Origin: Gordonia desulfuricans NBRC 100010
GTDB lineage: Bacteria > Actinomycetota > Actinomycetes > Mycobacteriales > Mycobacteriaceae
NCBI RefSeq assembly: GCF_001485495.1
Contig: NZ_BCNF01000022.1
Location: 1 to 64,000, forward strand
Length of the DNA stretch: 64,000 bases
Direction: 5' to 3'
Below are positions 18,547 to 26,903 of this stretch, piece by piece (the stretch's first letter is position 1; every line of letters starts with the position of its first letter). The translations under genes and the position numbers were made by a program. Below the pieces are notes generated by a model that worked only from the letters and a program-made list of their open reading frames with translations, did no database searches and was not told the origin of the DNA.

Positions 18547-19325
18547 GTCATCACCCCCGATCCCTTCCGGAGGTGCACGCCCACCACGACCACCAGGGCG
18601 ATCACGATCAGCACCAGCGACATCGGCAGTGCGGCAAGCGGATCGGAGATGGCGTCGAGATAGATCTTCAACGGCGCCGTCTGGGTGGTCCCGGGCAGGT
18701 TGCCGGCAAAGGTGATCGTGGCACCGAACTCGCCGAGCGCCCGGGCGAAGGCGAGCACACTGCCGGCGATCAGGGCGGGCACGATCAGCGGCAACGTGAC
18801 CCGCCACAGAGTGCGCGTCGGCCCCGCACCGAGTGTGGCGGCGACCTGCTCGTACCGATCACCGGCGGTTCGCAGGGCACCCTCCACACTGATCACCAGG
18901 AACGGCAGTGCCACAAAGGTCTGCGCGATCACCACCGCCGGGGTGGTGAACGCGATGACGATCCCCGCCCGGTCGAGGTACTGCCCGATCAGCCCGTACC
19001 GGCCCAGCGCATACAGCAGCGCCACACCGCCGACCACCGGCGGCAGCACCAGCGGCAGCAGCACCACCGCACGGATCACCCGGATGAACATCGAGTCGTA
19101 CCGGGCGAACACGATCGCCATCGGCACACCGAGGACCAGACAGGCGACGGTGGTGGTCACCGCGGTGAGCATGCCCAGCCGCAGTGCCTCCACCGAGTCC
19201 GGCGACGTCACCGACTCCCAGAAGGTCCCCCACGGCATCCGCCACAGGATCGCGATGGGACCCATCAGGATCAGCGCGACCCCGAGGGCGGCGGGGACGT
19301 GAATCCAGAGCGGGACGCGCCTCAT
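18543..19325 (-). CDS. modB: ModB: molybdate ABC importer permease
   Basis: A 260-residue inner-membrane permease with five to six membrane segments, beginning with WIHVPAALGVALILMG. The cytoplasmic coupling motif is AATLGAGPTRTLWRVTLPL and the late segment ALGEFGATITFAGN is characteristic of ModB. It sits 19 bp after modA and overlaps modC, so the three are one operon. Confidence 0.9.
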   Translation of the reverse strand: MRRVPLWIHVPAALGVALILMGPIAILWRMPWGTFWESVTSPDSVEALRLGMLTAVTTTVACLVLGVPMAIVFARYDSMFIRVIRAVVLLPLVLPPVVGGVALLYALGRYGLIGQYLDRAGIVIAFTTPAVVIAQTFVALPFLVISVEGALRTAGDRYEQVAATLGAGPTRTLWRVTLPLIVPALIAGSVLAFARALGEFGATITFAGNLPGTTQTAPLKIYLDAISDPLAALPMSLVLIVIALVVVVGVHLRKGSGVMT

Positions 19326-19344
19326 CTGCTGACGCTGAACCCGA

Positions 19345-20127
19345 TCAGGAGGCCGCGGCGAAGCCGGCGTCGGTCAGGATCTTCTGACCGGTGCTCCCGA
19401 GCACCAGGTCGACGAACTCCTGGGCCTGCTGCTCGTGCTTCGACGCCTTGAGGGTGGCGATCGGGTAGTTGTTGACCACCGTGGCGAAGGCCGGATCCAC
19501 GACGGTGGTGACCTTGTCGCCGGCGCCCTTGGCGTCGGTGACGTAGACCAGACCCGCGTCGGCCTGCCCGCTGGTGACCTTGGTCAGCACCGCGGTCACC
19601 GAGGTCTCCTGGCTCTTCGGGGTGATGTCGACGCCGGTGTTCTTCTCGACCTCGGCGGTCGCCGCACCGCACGGAACCTCCACCGCACACAACACGGTGG
19701 TGACGTCGGGGTTGCGCAGGCTCGCGAAATCGGTGACGTGCTTGGGGTTTCCGGGTGCGGTCACGATCACCAGGGTGTTGCGGGCAAAGATCTGCGGGGG
19801 GTTGACCTTGTCGGTCACCTTGTTCATGGTCGCCTCGTCGGCGGTGGCGAGCACATCCACGTCGGCGCCCTGCTGGATCTGGTTGACCAGCGCCGACGAC
19901 CCATCGAAGTTGATCTTCACGTCGACGTCGGAATGCTCCGCCTCGTAAGCCTTCTCGAGCTCGGTGAAGGTCTTCTTCAGCGATGCGGCCGCGTAGACGT
20001 TGAGGACGGTCTTCTCACCGCTTCCGCCGTCGTCCGACGACGAGCACCCGACCACGGTGACGGCCGCGGCCGCAACCACCCCGACGGCCGCGAACGTCTG
20101 ACGAATCCTCTTGCTGCGCAGCATCAT
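19345..20127 (-). CDS. modA: ModA: molybdate-binding lipoprotein
   Basis: A 260-residue periplasmic-type binding protein anchored as a lipoprotein: positively charged start, hydrophobic core, lipobox VVGCSSSDD with the lipid-bearing Cys near residue 28. Family marks are NVYAAASLKKTFTE, INFDGSSALVNQI and DVLATADEATMN, which place the oxyanion-binding serines. ATG 20127 (or ATG 20124) follows GGGAGAAGCAGG; the open frame extends to 20154 without a better ribosome site. It begins 51 bp after the HTH-TOBE regulator gene and is probably co-transcribed with it. Confidence 0.9.
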   Translation of the reverse strand: MMLRSKRIRQTFAAVGVVAAAAVTVVGCSSSDDGGSGEKTVLNVYAAASLKKTFTELEKAYEAEHSDVDVKINFDGSSALVNQIQQGADVDVLATADEATMNKVTDKVNPPQIFARNTLVIVTAPGNPKHVTDFASLRNPDVTTVLCAVEVPCGAATAEVEKNTGVDITPKSQETSVTAVLTKVTSGQADAGLVYVTDAKGAGDKVTTVVDPAFATVVNNYPIATLKASKHEQQAQEFVDLVLGSTGQKILTDAGFAAAS

Positions 20128-20178
20128 CCTGCTTCTCCCTCGACAACTGTCCATGGTGGTGTCCGACGCCGGGCGGCG

Positions 20179-20580
20179 TCAGCGGTGCGCGTCACGCTCG
20201 ACGATCACGGTGGTCGCCTTGACCACCGCACTGGCGATCACGCCGGGTTCGAGGCCGAGTTCACGAGCGGCCTCGGCACTCATCAGTGAGGTGACCGTGA
20301 ACGGCCCGCACTGCAGGCCGACCTTGGCCATCACCCCGTCCATCTCGACGTCGGTGACCAGACCGGTGAAGCGATTGCGGGCCGACGTCAGCACACGGTC
20401 GTCGTCGCCTCCCGGGTCGCGGGCACGGTCGGCCGCGAGTGCGGCCAGTTCGGCACCGTCGACGGTGGTCGCGCCCTCGGCGCTGGTGGCCGTCAGTGCC
20501 CCTGCACCGATCCACCGGCGCACGGTGTCGTCACTGACCCCGAGCAGCGCCGCCGCTTCTTTGATCCTGATTGCGACCAT
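20179..20580 (-). CDS. HTH-TOBE molybdate-type regulator
   Basis: A 133-residue protein with a MerR/excisionase-type helix-turn-helix at the N-terminus (IRIKEAAALLGVSDDTVRRWI) and a single molybdopterin/TOBE (Mop) domain from about residue 66 (NRFTGLVTDVEMDGVMAKV) to the end. The pairing of a DNA-binding head with an oxyanion-binding domain directly upstream of modABC makes it a molybdate-responsive regulator, different in build from E. coli ModE. It is first in the transcript, with a leaderless start and an inverted repeat over its -35 region, pointing to autoregulation. Confidence 0.82.
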   Translation of the reverse strand: MVAIRIKEAAALLGVSDDTVRRWIGAGALTATSAEGATTVDGAELAALAADRARDPGGDDDRVLTSARNRFTGLVTDVEMDGVMAKVGLQCGPFTVTSLMSAEAARELGLEPGVIASAVVKATTVIVERDAHR

Positions 20581-20586
20581 GCGGGT

Positions 20587-20592
20587 ACCCTA
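20587..20592 (-). promoter_or_regulatory. -10 box of the HTH-TOBE/mod operon
   Basis: On the minus strand TAGGGT ends 6 nt before ATG 20580, giving a leaderless transcript. No ribosome site is present. Confidence 0.6.
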
Positions 20593-20599
20593 ACCGCAC

Positions 20600-20630
20600 T
20601 TGCGGACAGATGTCAGTTCTAGGTCCGCAA
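20600..20630. promoter_or_regulatory. Inverted-repeat operator of the mod operon
   Basis: TTGCGGAC, 15 nt, GTCCGCAA: perfect 8-bp arms whose centres are 23 bp apart, about two helical turns. It covers roughly positions -20 to -50 of the leaderless promoter, so a bound protein would occlude the -35 region. The HTH-TOBE protein is the obvious candidate. Confidence 0.6.
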
Positions 20631-20659
20631 ACACGGAACCTTGGGACGCCTCACTCGCG

Positions 20660-21064
20660 TCAGGACGCGTTGTGAGCGTCGAAGACCTGCTGGGCCACCT
20701 TCATCGCCGACAACGCCGCGGGCGCACCGCAATACCCCGCGGTGTGCACGATCGCCTCGACGATCTCCTCCTGGGTGAGTCCGTTGGTGAGCGCGCCACG
20801 GACATGCCCGACGAGTTCCTCGTGCGCACGCAACGCGGTGAGGATGCCGATGTTGAGCAGGCTGCGGTCCCGTCGCTCGAGTCCCTCCCGGTTCCACACC
20901 GCATCCCACACATGTTCGGTGACGAACTGCTGCAGCGTCGCCGAGGCGGTTCCGTCGGTCCGCGCGAGTGCCGCGTCGACGAAGTCGTCGCCCATCACCG
21001 CGCGCCGCACCCGCAGGCCGTTCTCGAATGATTCGGAATCGTGATCAAAACTGTCGCTTGGCAT
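20660..21064 (-). CDS. Carboxymuconolactone decarboxylase (CMD) family protein
   Basis: A 134-residue helical protein like PcaC. The family core is EHVWDAVWNREGLERRDRSLL, ALRAHEELVGHVRGALTNG and EIVEAIVHTAGYCGAPAAL. PcaC decarboxylates 4-carboxymuconolactone in the protocatechuate pathway; no other pca gene is adjacent, so the actual substrate is open. The AhpD-type CxxC is absent, so it is not a peroxidase partner. ATG 21064 has no clear ribosome site; the frame is open to 21202. Confidence 0.75.
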   Translation of the reverse strand: MPSDSFDHDSESFENGLRVRRAVMGDDFVDAALARTDGTASATLQQFVTEHVWDAVWNREGLERRDRSLLNIGILTALRAHEELVGHVRGALTNGLTQEEIVEAIVHTAGYCGAPAALSAMKVAQQVFDAHNAS

Positions 21065-21192
21065 TCGTTCATGGTCGCAGACCTGCGGCGGCGATCTGCC
21101 GATGAGTTCTGCCGAGTGTGGTGGTCTGTATCGAGGACAGCTCACCGAAAATCGCTGGCGCCCCGACCCGCGCCTCCCTAGCCTGGAGAAAC

Positions 21193-22248
21193 ATGACCGC
21201 ACAACCAGCAGTCGAGACCGGGGCCATCGGTTCCGACACCCCCGCGATCGAGGCCGTCGACCTCGTGAAGACCTTCGGTGAGTTCACCGCCGTCGACGGT
21301 GTCTCGTTCTCCGTCCCCCAGGGATCGGTCCTGGGACTGCTCGGCCCCAACGGCGCCGGGAAGACCACCATCGTCCGCATGATGACCACGCTGTCCGAGC
21401 CGACCTCGGGTACCGCCCGCATCGCCGGGTTCGACATCCGCGACGACCCGGAGGAGGTCCGCCGGCACATGGGCCTGACCGGCCAGGCGGCCACCGTCGA
21501 CGAGATCCTGACCGGCCGCGAGAATCTCCGGATGATCGGCGGCCTCTACGGAATCCGCCGCCGGGAACTCGCCGAACGCAGCGACCGCCTGCTCGAGCAG
21601 TTCTCCCTCACCGACGCCGGCAACAAACAGGTCAAGTCGTACTCCGGCGGTATGCGCCGACGACTCGACCTCGCCGTGAGTCTGCTCGCCGCACCACCGG
21701 TGCTGTTCCTCGACGAGCCGACCACCGGACTGGATCCGCGCAGCCGCAACGAGTTGTGGGATGTGTTGCGGGAACTGGTCGACGGCGGCACCACACTGCT
21801 GCTCACCACGCAGTACCTGGAGGAGGCGGACCAGCTCGCCGACGACATCGTCGTCATCGACCGCGGCACGATCATCGCGCACGGCACCCCGCTGCAACTC
21901 AAACAGCAGGCCGGGGCGGCGAGTGTGGTGGTCACCGTGTCGGCGGACTCCGATCTCGAACCGGCACGCGAACTGTTGTCCCGGTACGGCCAGGAGGTCT
22001 TCGTCGACGCCGCCTCACGCACCGTCACCACCCCGGCCTCGGGACTGTCGGATCTGACCCGGATCGCCGGCTGGTTCGACGAATCACAGATCGGTGTCGA
22101 CGATCTCGGCCTCGCCCGGCCGAGCCTCGACGACGTGTTCCTCTCGCTCACCGGACATCGTGCCCAAGCGGACACCGCAGACAACTCCGGCGCAGATACC
22201 TCCGGCGCCGCCCACCCGACCGCCTCCACCAAGGGGGAATCCGCATGA
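21193..22248 (+). CDS. Drug-type ABC exporter ATPase (DrrA-like)
   Basis: A 351-residue ATPase of the daunorubicin-resistance class. Walker A is GPNGAGKTT near residue 55, the signature YSGGMRRR, Walker B VLFLDEPTTGLD; the C-terminal 90 residues are the DrrA-type accessory domain (SLDDVFLSLTGH). ATG 21193 follows GGAGAAAC. It overlaps the permease gene by ATGA and so forms one exporter with it. The exported compound is unknown. Confidence 0.88.
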   Translation: MTAQPAVETGAIGSDTPAIEAVDLVKTFGEFTAVDGVSFSVPQGSVLGLLGPNGAGKTTIVRMMTTLSEPTSGTARIAGFDIRDDPEEVRRHMGLTGQAATVDEILTGRENLRMIGGLYGIRRRELAERSDRLLEQFSLTDAGNKQVKSYSGGMRRRLDLAVSLLAAPPVLFLDEPTTGLDPRSRNELWDVLRELVDGGTTLLLTTQYLEEADQLADDIVVIDRGTIIAHGTPLQLKQQAGAASVVVTVSADSDLEPARELLSRYGQEVFVDAASRTVTTPASGLSDLTRIAGWFDESQIGVDDLGLARPSLDDVFLSLTGHRAQADTADNSGADTSGAAHPTASTKGESA

Positions 22249-23114
22249 CCGCCACCGCCGCCACCTCGACCTCAGCATCCGCGCCGCGATCGCCGGCCTC
22301 GGCACCTGCGATCCATCAGACCAACATCTGGCAGCAATCCTGGATCATGGTTCGCCGCAACCTGATCCACACCCGCCGCATGCCGGAGATGCTCTCCGAC
22401 GTCACGATCCAGCCGATCATGTTCGTGGTGCTGTTCGCCTACGTCTTCGGACCGGCGATCAGCCTCGGTGTGCCCGGCGTGAGCTACAAGGAGTACCTGC
22501 TGCCCGGCATCATGGGGCAGACCATCGTGTTCACCGCGTTCATCGTGGCCACCGGCATCACCGCCGACATCGAGAAGGGAATCGTCGACCGCTTCCGCTC
22601 GCTGCCGATCCGACGCTCCTCGGTGCTCGTCGGCCGCAGTATCGCCAGCCTGATCCACTCCTCGATCGGCATCGTCGTGATGGCGGTGACGGGGCTGATC
22701 ATCGGATGGCGGATCACCACGTCGGTCGGCGAGGGCATCCTGGGTTTCGCCCTGGTGCTGCTGTTCGGTTTCGGGATGATCTGGTTCGGTGTGCTCATCG
22801 GCTCCTGGCTGCGATCGGTCGAGGCGGTCAACGGGTTCATGTTCACCCTGCTGTTCCCGCTGACCTTCGTGTCCAATGCCTTCGTCCCCACCGCCAACAT
22901 GCAGCCGTGGCTGCGCGCGATCGCCGAATGGAATCCGTTGTCGGCGCTCGTGCAGGCCATGCGCATCCTGTGGGGCAACGGGCCGGAGGCCGCCGAGACC
23001 GCCGCCTGGCCGATGCGCCATCCCGAGCTCGCCACCCTGATCTGGGCGATCGTCCTGACCGCCGTGTTCGCCCCGTTCGCCGTACGCGGCTACAACCGCC
23101 GGACCGCCGACTGA
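22245..23114 (+). CDS. Drug-type ABC exporter permease (DrrB-like)
   Basis: A 289-residue ABC-2 permease with six membrane segments. It has the typical DrrB features: ITADIEKGIVDRFRSLPI after TM2, RSVEAVNGF before TM5, and FPLTFVSNAFVP with NMQPWLRAIAEWNP near the end. The first 25 residues are Ala/Ser/Pro-rich and disordered. It is translationally coupled to the ATPase gene. Confidence 0.88.
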   Translation: MTATAATSTSASAPRSPASAPAIHQTNIWQQSWIMVRRNLIHTRRMPEMLSDVTIQPIMFVVLFAYVFGPAISLGVPGVSYKEYLLPGIMGQTIVFTAFIVATGITADIEKGIVDRFRSLPIRRSSVLVGRSIASLIHSSIGIVVMAVTGLIIGWRITTSVGEGILGFALVLLFGFGMIWFGVLIGSWLRSVEAVNGFMFTLLFPLTFVSNAFVPTANMQPWLRAIAEWNPLSALVQAMRILWGNGPEAAETAAWPMRHPELATLIWAIVLTAVFAPFAVRGYNRRTAD

Positions 23115-23194
23115 TCAGCCCCCGCACCGGTCAGGACTTCACACCGGGCAGGGCTCCGCCGCAGGTCGCGGCGATCCATCATGATCGACATGGC

Positions 23195-23200
23195 TACGAT
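23195..23200 (+). promoter_or_regulatory. -10 box of the GntR regulator gene
   Basis: TACGAT ends 6 nt before GTG 23207, placing the transcription start at the start codon. There is no ribosome site. Confidence 0.6.
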
Positions 23201-23206
23201 CGAACG

Positions 23207-24001
23207 GTGTCCGACGACGACCCCGACTCGGGGGCACCCGACATCCCGGCCTACACGCCGGAGATGTGGCGACGCCCGATCAACCTGCCGGGCACCGTCT
23301 CGATCGGCCTCTCCCGCGCCGAGCAGGCCGCCAACCAGATAGCGCGCCTGGCCGCCGGGACGCCGGCGGGCGAGCGGATCGGCAGCAAGGACGACATCCG
23401 CCAGATCACCAGGGTGTCGGTCGGCACCGTCAACGAGGCCATCAAGCTCGCGCTGGAACGCGGGGTGATCACCTCTCGACCGGGCCCCGGCGGCGGGATC
23501 TTCGCCGCCGACCCCTCGCCGCTGTCGCGGATGAACGGGTGGTTCCGATCCGCCGCCGAGGACAGCTCGGCGCTCGCCGAATCGATCCAGATCCGCGATG
23601 CGATCGCACCTCTCGTCGTGACCGAGGCACTCTCGATGCTGACCGACGACGACGTGCGCGAGATGCGCACACGCGTCGACCACATGCGCCGGACGCGCGA
23701 CGAGCACGACATCTCCGGCTTCGTCTGGGCGGCATGGCACGTTCACGAACACCTCGCGAGCGTCGGCCACAGTCAACTGCTCAACAGCCTCTACCTCAGC
23801 ATCATGGACGTCGGCACGTCCCATCTCCGCGCCCAGCTCGAGGCCGTCGACGGCCGCACGCCGGTGTACCTCGACCGCCTCGCCGAGGTCGTCGAACAGC
23901 TGGTCGACGCGCTCGCCGCGCATGACGCCGACGCCGCCGTCGCCGCGCTCTGCCGGACCGACCCGACGATGATCCTGCGGGCGCCCGCCTCCGCCGACTG
24001 A
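23207..24001 (+). CDS. GntR/FadR-family regulator (FCD)
   Basis: A 264-residue regulator. The winged HTH covers about residues 30-100 (KDDIRQITRVSVGTVNEAIKLAL, ERGVITSRPGPGGGIF) and the all-helical FCD ligand domain fills the rest, with IQIRDAIAPLV and a metal-binding His set around WHVHEHLASVGHSQL. FCD proteins sense small carboxylates or aromatic acids. It lies directly upstream of, and in the same direction as, the meta-cleavage operon, with palindromes between them that suit this family, so it probably controls that operon. Confidence 0.85.
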   Translation: MSDDDPDSGAPDIPAYTPEMWRRPINLPGTVSIGLSRAEQAANQIARLAAGTPAGERIGSKDDIRQITRVSVGTVNEAIKLALERGVITSRPGPGGGIFAADPSPLSRMNGWFRSAAEDSSALAESIQIRDAIAPLVVTEALSMLTDDDVREMRTRVDHMRRTRDEHDISGFVWAAWHVHEHLASVGHSQLLNSLYLSIMDVGTSHLRAQLEAVDGRTPVYLDRLAEVVEQLVDALAAHDADAAVAALCRTDPTMILRAPASAD

Positions 24002-24131
24002 CCGGCGCACCCCGCCGCCTCGGCCCCGGTACCCGCACACCGCTTTTCGCCCGACCCCGGCGTTCCGGACGTTCGCGACCTTCTCGACAACACCTCTGAT
24101 CAGGCATTTCCCTGCCTCAGAAAAACAATCA

Positions 24132-24172
24132 TGATCAATACGATCAATCCCTTGACAGGTGATCCGCATCAC
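24132..24172. promoter_or_regulatory. Paired GntR-type palindromes
   Basis: TGATC-AATAC-GATCA (24132-24146) and GTGAT-CCGC-ATCAC (24159-24172) flank the -35 hexamer of the catabolic operon. Both are perfect 5-bp inverted repeats and are plausible binding sites for the upstream FCD regulator. Confidence 0.5.
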
Positions 24173-24181
24173 GGTCATGAT
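24152..24181 (+). promoter_or_regulatory. Promoter of the meta-cleavage operon
   Basis: A consensus TTGACA at 24152-24157, 18 nt, then CATGAT at 24176-24181. The inferred start near 24188 leaves a leader of about 38 nt with AGGAGGTG before ATG 24226. The -35 lies between two palindromes. Confidence 0.55.
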
Positions 24182-24225
24182 GTGACCTACGCAATTAATC
24201 ATTACTTATTAGGAGGTGGTCGACG

Positions 24226-24744
24226 ATGCTCACCCAGGAGTTCCGCGACCTGATGGCCGGGGTGTGCGCACCCGTCACCGTCATCACCACCGGCGACGCC
24301 GACGGTCCGCACGGCGCCACGGTCAGCTCACTCGCATCGCTGTCACTGCGGCCGGCGCTGCTCTCGATCGCCCTCGACCAGAACTCACAGCTGCTGGGCC
24401 GCATCCGCGCCACCGGCCGATTCGGCGTCAACGTGCTCAGCGCCACGCAGGACGACGTCGCCACGGCCTTCGCCTCACGCGGCGTCGACCGGTTCGGCAC
24501 CACCGGGTGGTCGACGTGCGACGGGCTCCCCCGCCTCGACGACATCGCCGGCTGGGCGTCCTGCGACGTGACCCAGACCGTCGAGGCAGGCGATCACCTG
24601 CTCCTCGTCGGCACCGTCACCCGCGCCGCGTCGGTGCACCGGCCCCCACTCGTCTACGCCCACCGGACCTTCGGCACGCACTCGCGGTACGCCGCCCGCC
24701 CTCGCCCCACCATCGTCGACCAGATCACCGCCTGCGCCGTCTGA
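24226..24744 (+). CDS. Flavin reductase subunit (HsaB-like)
   Basis: A 172-residue flavin-reductase-like protein that should reduce FMN or FAD with NAD(P)H and hand it to the oxygenase encoded next. Typical features are FRDLMAGVCAPVTVITT at the N-terminus, ATVSSLASLSLRPALLSIAL and a late HxLLVG segment (DHLLLVGTV). ATG 24226 has a strong AGGAGGTG site. It is the first gene of a five-gene operon with short gaps. Confidence 0.85.
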   Translation: MLTQEFRDLMAGVCAPVTVITTGDADGPHGATVSSLASLSLRPALLSIALDQNSQLLGRIRATGRFGVNVLSATQDDVATAFASRGVDRFGTTGWSTCDGLPRLDDIAGWASCDVTQTVEAGDHLLLVGTVTRAASVHRPPLVYAHRTFGTHSRYAARPRPTIVDQITACAV

Positions 24745-24767
24745 CGCACCCCCCACCAGGAGAAACA

Positions 24768-25973
24768 ATGACCATCACCGCCCCCAACCCCACCCAGGCC
24801 GTCCCCAGCGATGCCGAACTCGTCGCCCGGGCAACCGAACTCAAGCCTCTGCTCGCCGCCAACAGCGCCCAGGGAGAACGCGACCGGCGCGTCGTCGCCG
24901 AGAGCATCCAGGCACTCACCGACGCCGGACTGTTCCGCCTGTCGGTGCCGAAACGCTATGGCGGATACGAGACGTCGATGCGCACGATGCTCGACGTGTC
25001 GGCCGTCGTCGCCGAGGCCGACGGTGGAACGAGCTGGGTCGTCACGCTCACCAATGTCTGCAACTGGCTGGTCGGCCTGATGTCACAGGAGGCACAGGAC
25101 GAGGTGTTCGGCGCCGATCCCGACGCCCGGGTGTCGGGGGTGCTCGCCCCCACCGCCGAGACACGCAAGGTCGACGGCGGCTACCGGGTGAACGGCAAGT
25201 GGTACTACAACTCCGGCTCACATCACTGCACCTGGGCGGTCATGGGCATCCCGATCACCGACGCCGACGGTGCCGTCGTCGACCAGGGTTGTGCCCTGAT
25301 CCCGCGCACCGACCTCGGATTCGAGGACACCTGGTTCGTCGCGGGTATGCGGGCATCGGGCAGCAACTGCCTGATCGCCGAGGACGTCTTCGTCCCGGAT
25401 CACCGGGTCATGAGTGTGCCGCCCGCCATCGAGGGCCACTACCCCACCCCGCACACCGACGAGGTGCTCTATCGCTCGGCGCTGATCCCCATGCTGGCCC
25501 TGGTCCTGGTCGGCCCGCAGCTCGGTATGGGACGCGCCGCCCTCGACTTCGTCGTCGAGAAGGCAGCCCGAAAGCCCATCTCGTACACCTTCTTCGACTC
25601 ACAGAAGGAGTCGACGGCCTTCCAGCTGCAGGTCGCCGAGGCGTCCCGGCTCATCGACACCGCACATCTGCACGCCTACCGCGCGGCCGCCGACATCGAC
25701 GAGGCCGCCGCCCGCGGCGAGTACCCCGACCACCTGGTGCGTGCGCGCGTGCGCTCGGACACCGGCTACGTCGCCGACTGCATCACCCGCGCCATCGACA
25801 TCCTGCTCTCGGCACACGGGGCCGGTTCCTTCGCGGAATTCAGTCCGCTGCAACGGACCTGGCGTGACTCCGCCACCGCCGCCCGCCATGCGATCGTCTC
25901 GCCGGCGGTGAGCTACGAGGCGTACGGCAAGGCGCTGCTCGGCGTCGACGAACCGATCACCCCGATGATCTGA
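24768..25973 (+). CDS. Flavin-dependent monooxygenase (HsaA-like, acyl-CoA dehydrogenase fold)
   Basis: A 401-residue oxygenase of the class that hydroxylates phenols with reduced flavin, as HsaA and similar two-component enzymes do. The fold is that of acyl-CoA dehydrogenases (VPKRYGGYETSMRTMLDV, ADGGTSWVVTL, NGKWYYNSGSHHCTW), but no CoA substrate is implied. It follows the reductase gene by 23 bp with AGGAGAAACA in front. The product would be a catechol for the extradiol enzyme in the same operon. Confidence 0.82.
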   Translation: MTITAPNPTQAVPSDAELVARATELKPLLAANSAQGERDRRVVAESIQALTDAGLFRLSVPKRYGGYETSMRTMLDVSAVVAEADGGTSWVVTLTNVCNWLVGLMSQEAQDEVFGADPDARVSGVLAPTAETRKVDGGYRVNGKWYYNSGSHHCTWAVMGIPITDADGAVVDQGCALIPRTDLGFEDTWFVAGMRASGSNCLIAEDVFVPDHRVMSVPPAIEGHYPTPHTDEVLYRSALIPMLALVLVGPQLGMGRAALDFVVEKAARKPISYTFFDSQKESTAFQLQVAEASRLIDTAHLHAYRAAADIDEAAARGEYPDHLVRARVRSDTGYVADCITRAIDILLSAHGAGSFAEFSPLQRTWRDSATAARHAIVSPAVSYEAYGKALLGVDEPITPMI

Positions 25974-26006
25974 CGGCCACCCCCGAAACCCTGAGGAGCA
26001 ACTCAC

Positions 26007-26885
26007 ATGCGTATCGCCAACCACGACAACCGCGCCGCCCTGGTGATCGGCGAGGACGGTGACGAGCGGGTGATCGATCTCGCCACCGCCTCCGCCGGAC
26101 GCTTCGGTCCGGATCCGGATTCCCTGTACGACAACTGGTCCGAGTTCCTCTCGTGGGCACAGGACCTCGACATCCCGGCGGCGACGTCGACACCGCTCGA
26201 TCGTGCCCGACTGGCCGCACCGTCACCCCGGCCGAGGCAGGTCTTCGCGGTGGGACTCAACTATCACGCGCATGCCTCGGAGTCGGGATTCGAGTCACCG
26301 GAACACCTTCCGCCTGTCTTCACCAAGTACGTGTCGAGCTTCTCCGGACCCGACACCACCGTCACCATCCCCGACGGCGGGTCCGTCGACTGGGAGGTCG
26401 AGCTCGTCGCGATCATCGGCCGCCAGACACACGAGGTGTCCGCCGACGACGCCTGGGATCACATCGCCGGTCTCACCGTCGGGCAGGACATCTCCGAGCG
26501 GATCACCCAGACACGCGGTCCGGCACCGCAGTTCGGCCTGGGCAAGTCGTTCCCGGGATTCTCTCCCCAGGGTCCGTGGCTGGTCACCCCGGATCAGCTG
26601 CGCGACCGCGACGATCTCGAACTCGGTTGCACCATCGACGGTGAGGAAATGCAGAAGGGCCGTACCCGCGACCTGATCTTCTCGGTGCCCGAGCTCGTCG
26701 CCGGGTTGTCGCGTTCGGTCACCCTCTACCCCGGCGACGTGATCTTCACCGGCACCCCGGCCGGTGTCGGTGCGGGCCGGCAGCCACAGCGCTTCCTGCA
26801 GCCGGGCGAGCGTCTCGACAGCTGGATCACCGGCATCGGCTCGCTGCACCAGACCTTCGTCGCCGCCGGCCGGGCAACCGACTAG
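26007..26885 (+). CDS. Fumarylacetoacetate-hydrolase-family enzyme
   Basis: A 292-residue FAH-superfamily protein. The metal site is built from the Glu/Asp set around DWEVELVAII and VGQDISERI, and the active-site loop GKSFPGFSPQGPW is characteristic of acylpyruvase and hydratase members. In this operon it probably hydrolyses or hydrates the acylpyruvate-type product of ring opening. It has AGGAGCAACTCAC upstream. Confidence 0.85.
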   Translation: MRIANHDNRAALVIGEDGDERVIDLATASAGRFGPDPDSLYDNWSEFLSWAQDLDIPAATSTPLDRARLAAPSPRPRQVFAVGLNYHAHASESGFESPEHLPPVFTKYVSSFSGPDTTVTIPDGGSVDWEVELVAIIGRQTHEVSADDAWDHIAGLTVGQDISERITQTRGPAPQFGLGKSFPGFSPQGPWLVTPDQLRDRDDLELGCTIDGEEMQKGRTRDLIFSVPELVAGLSRSVTLYPGDVIFTGTPAGVGAGRQPQRFLQPGERLDSWITGIGSLHQTFVAAGRATD

Positions 26886-26903
26886 CCGAACAGGAGAATC
26901 ATC

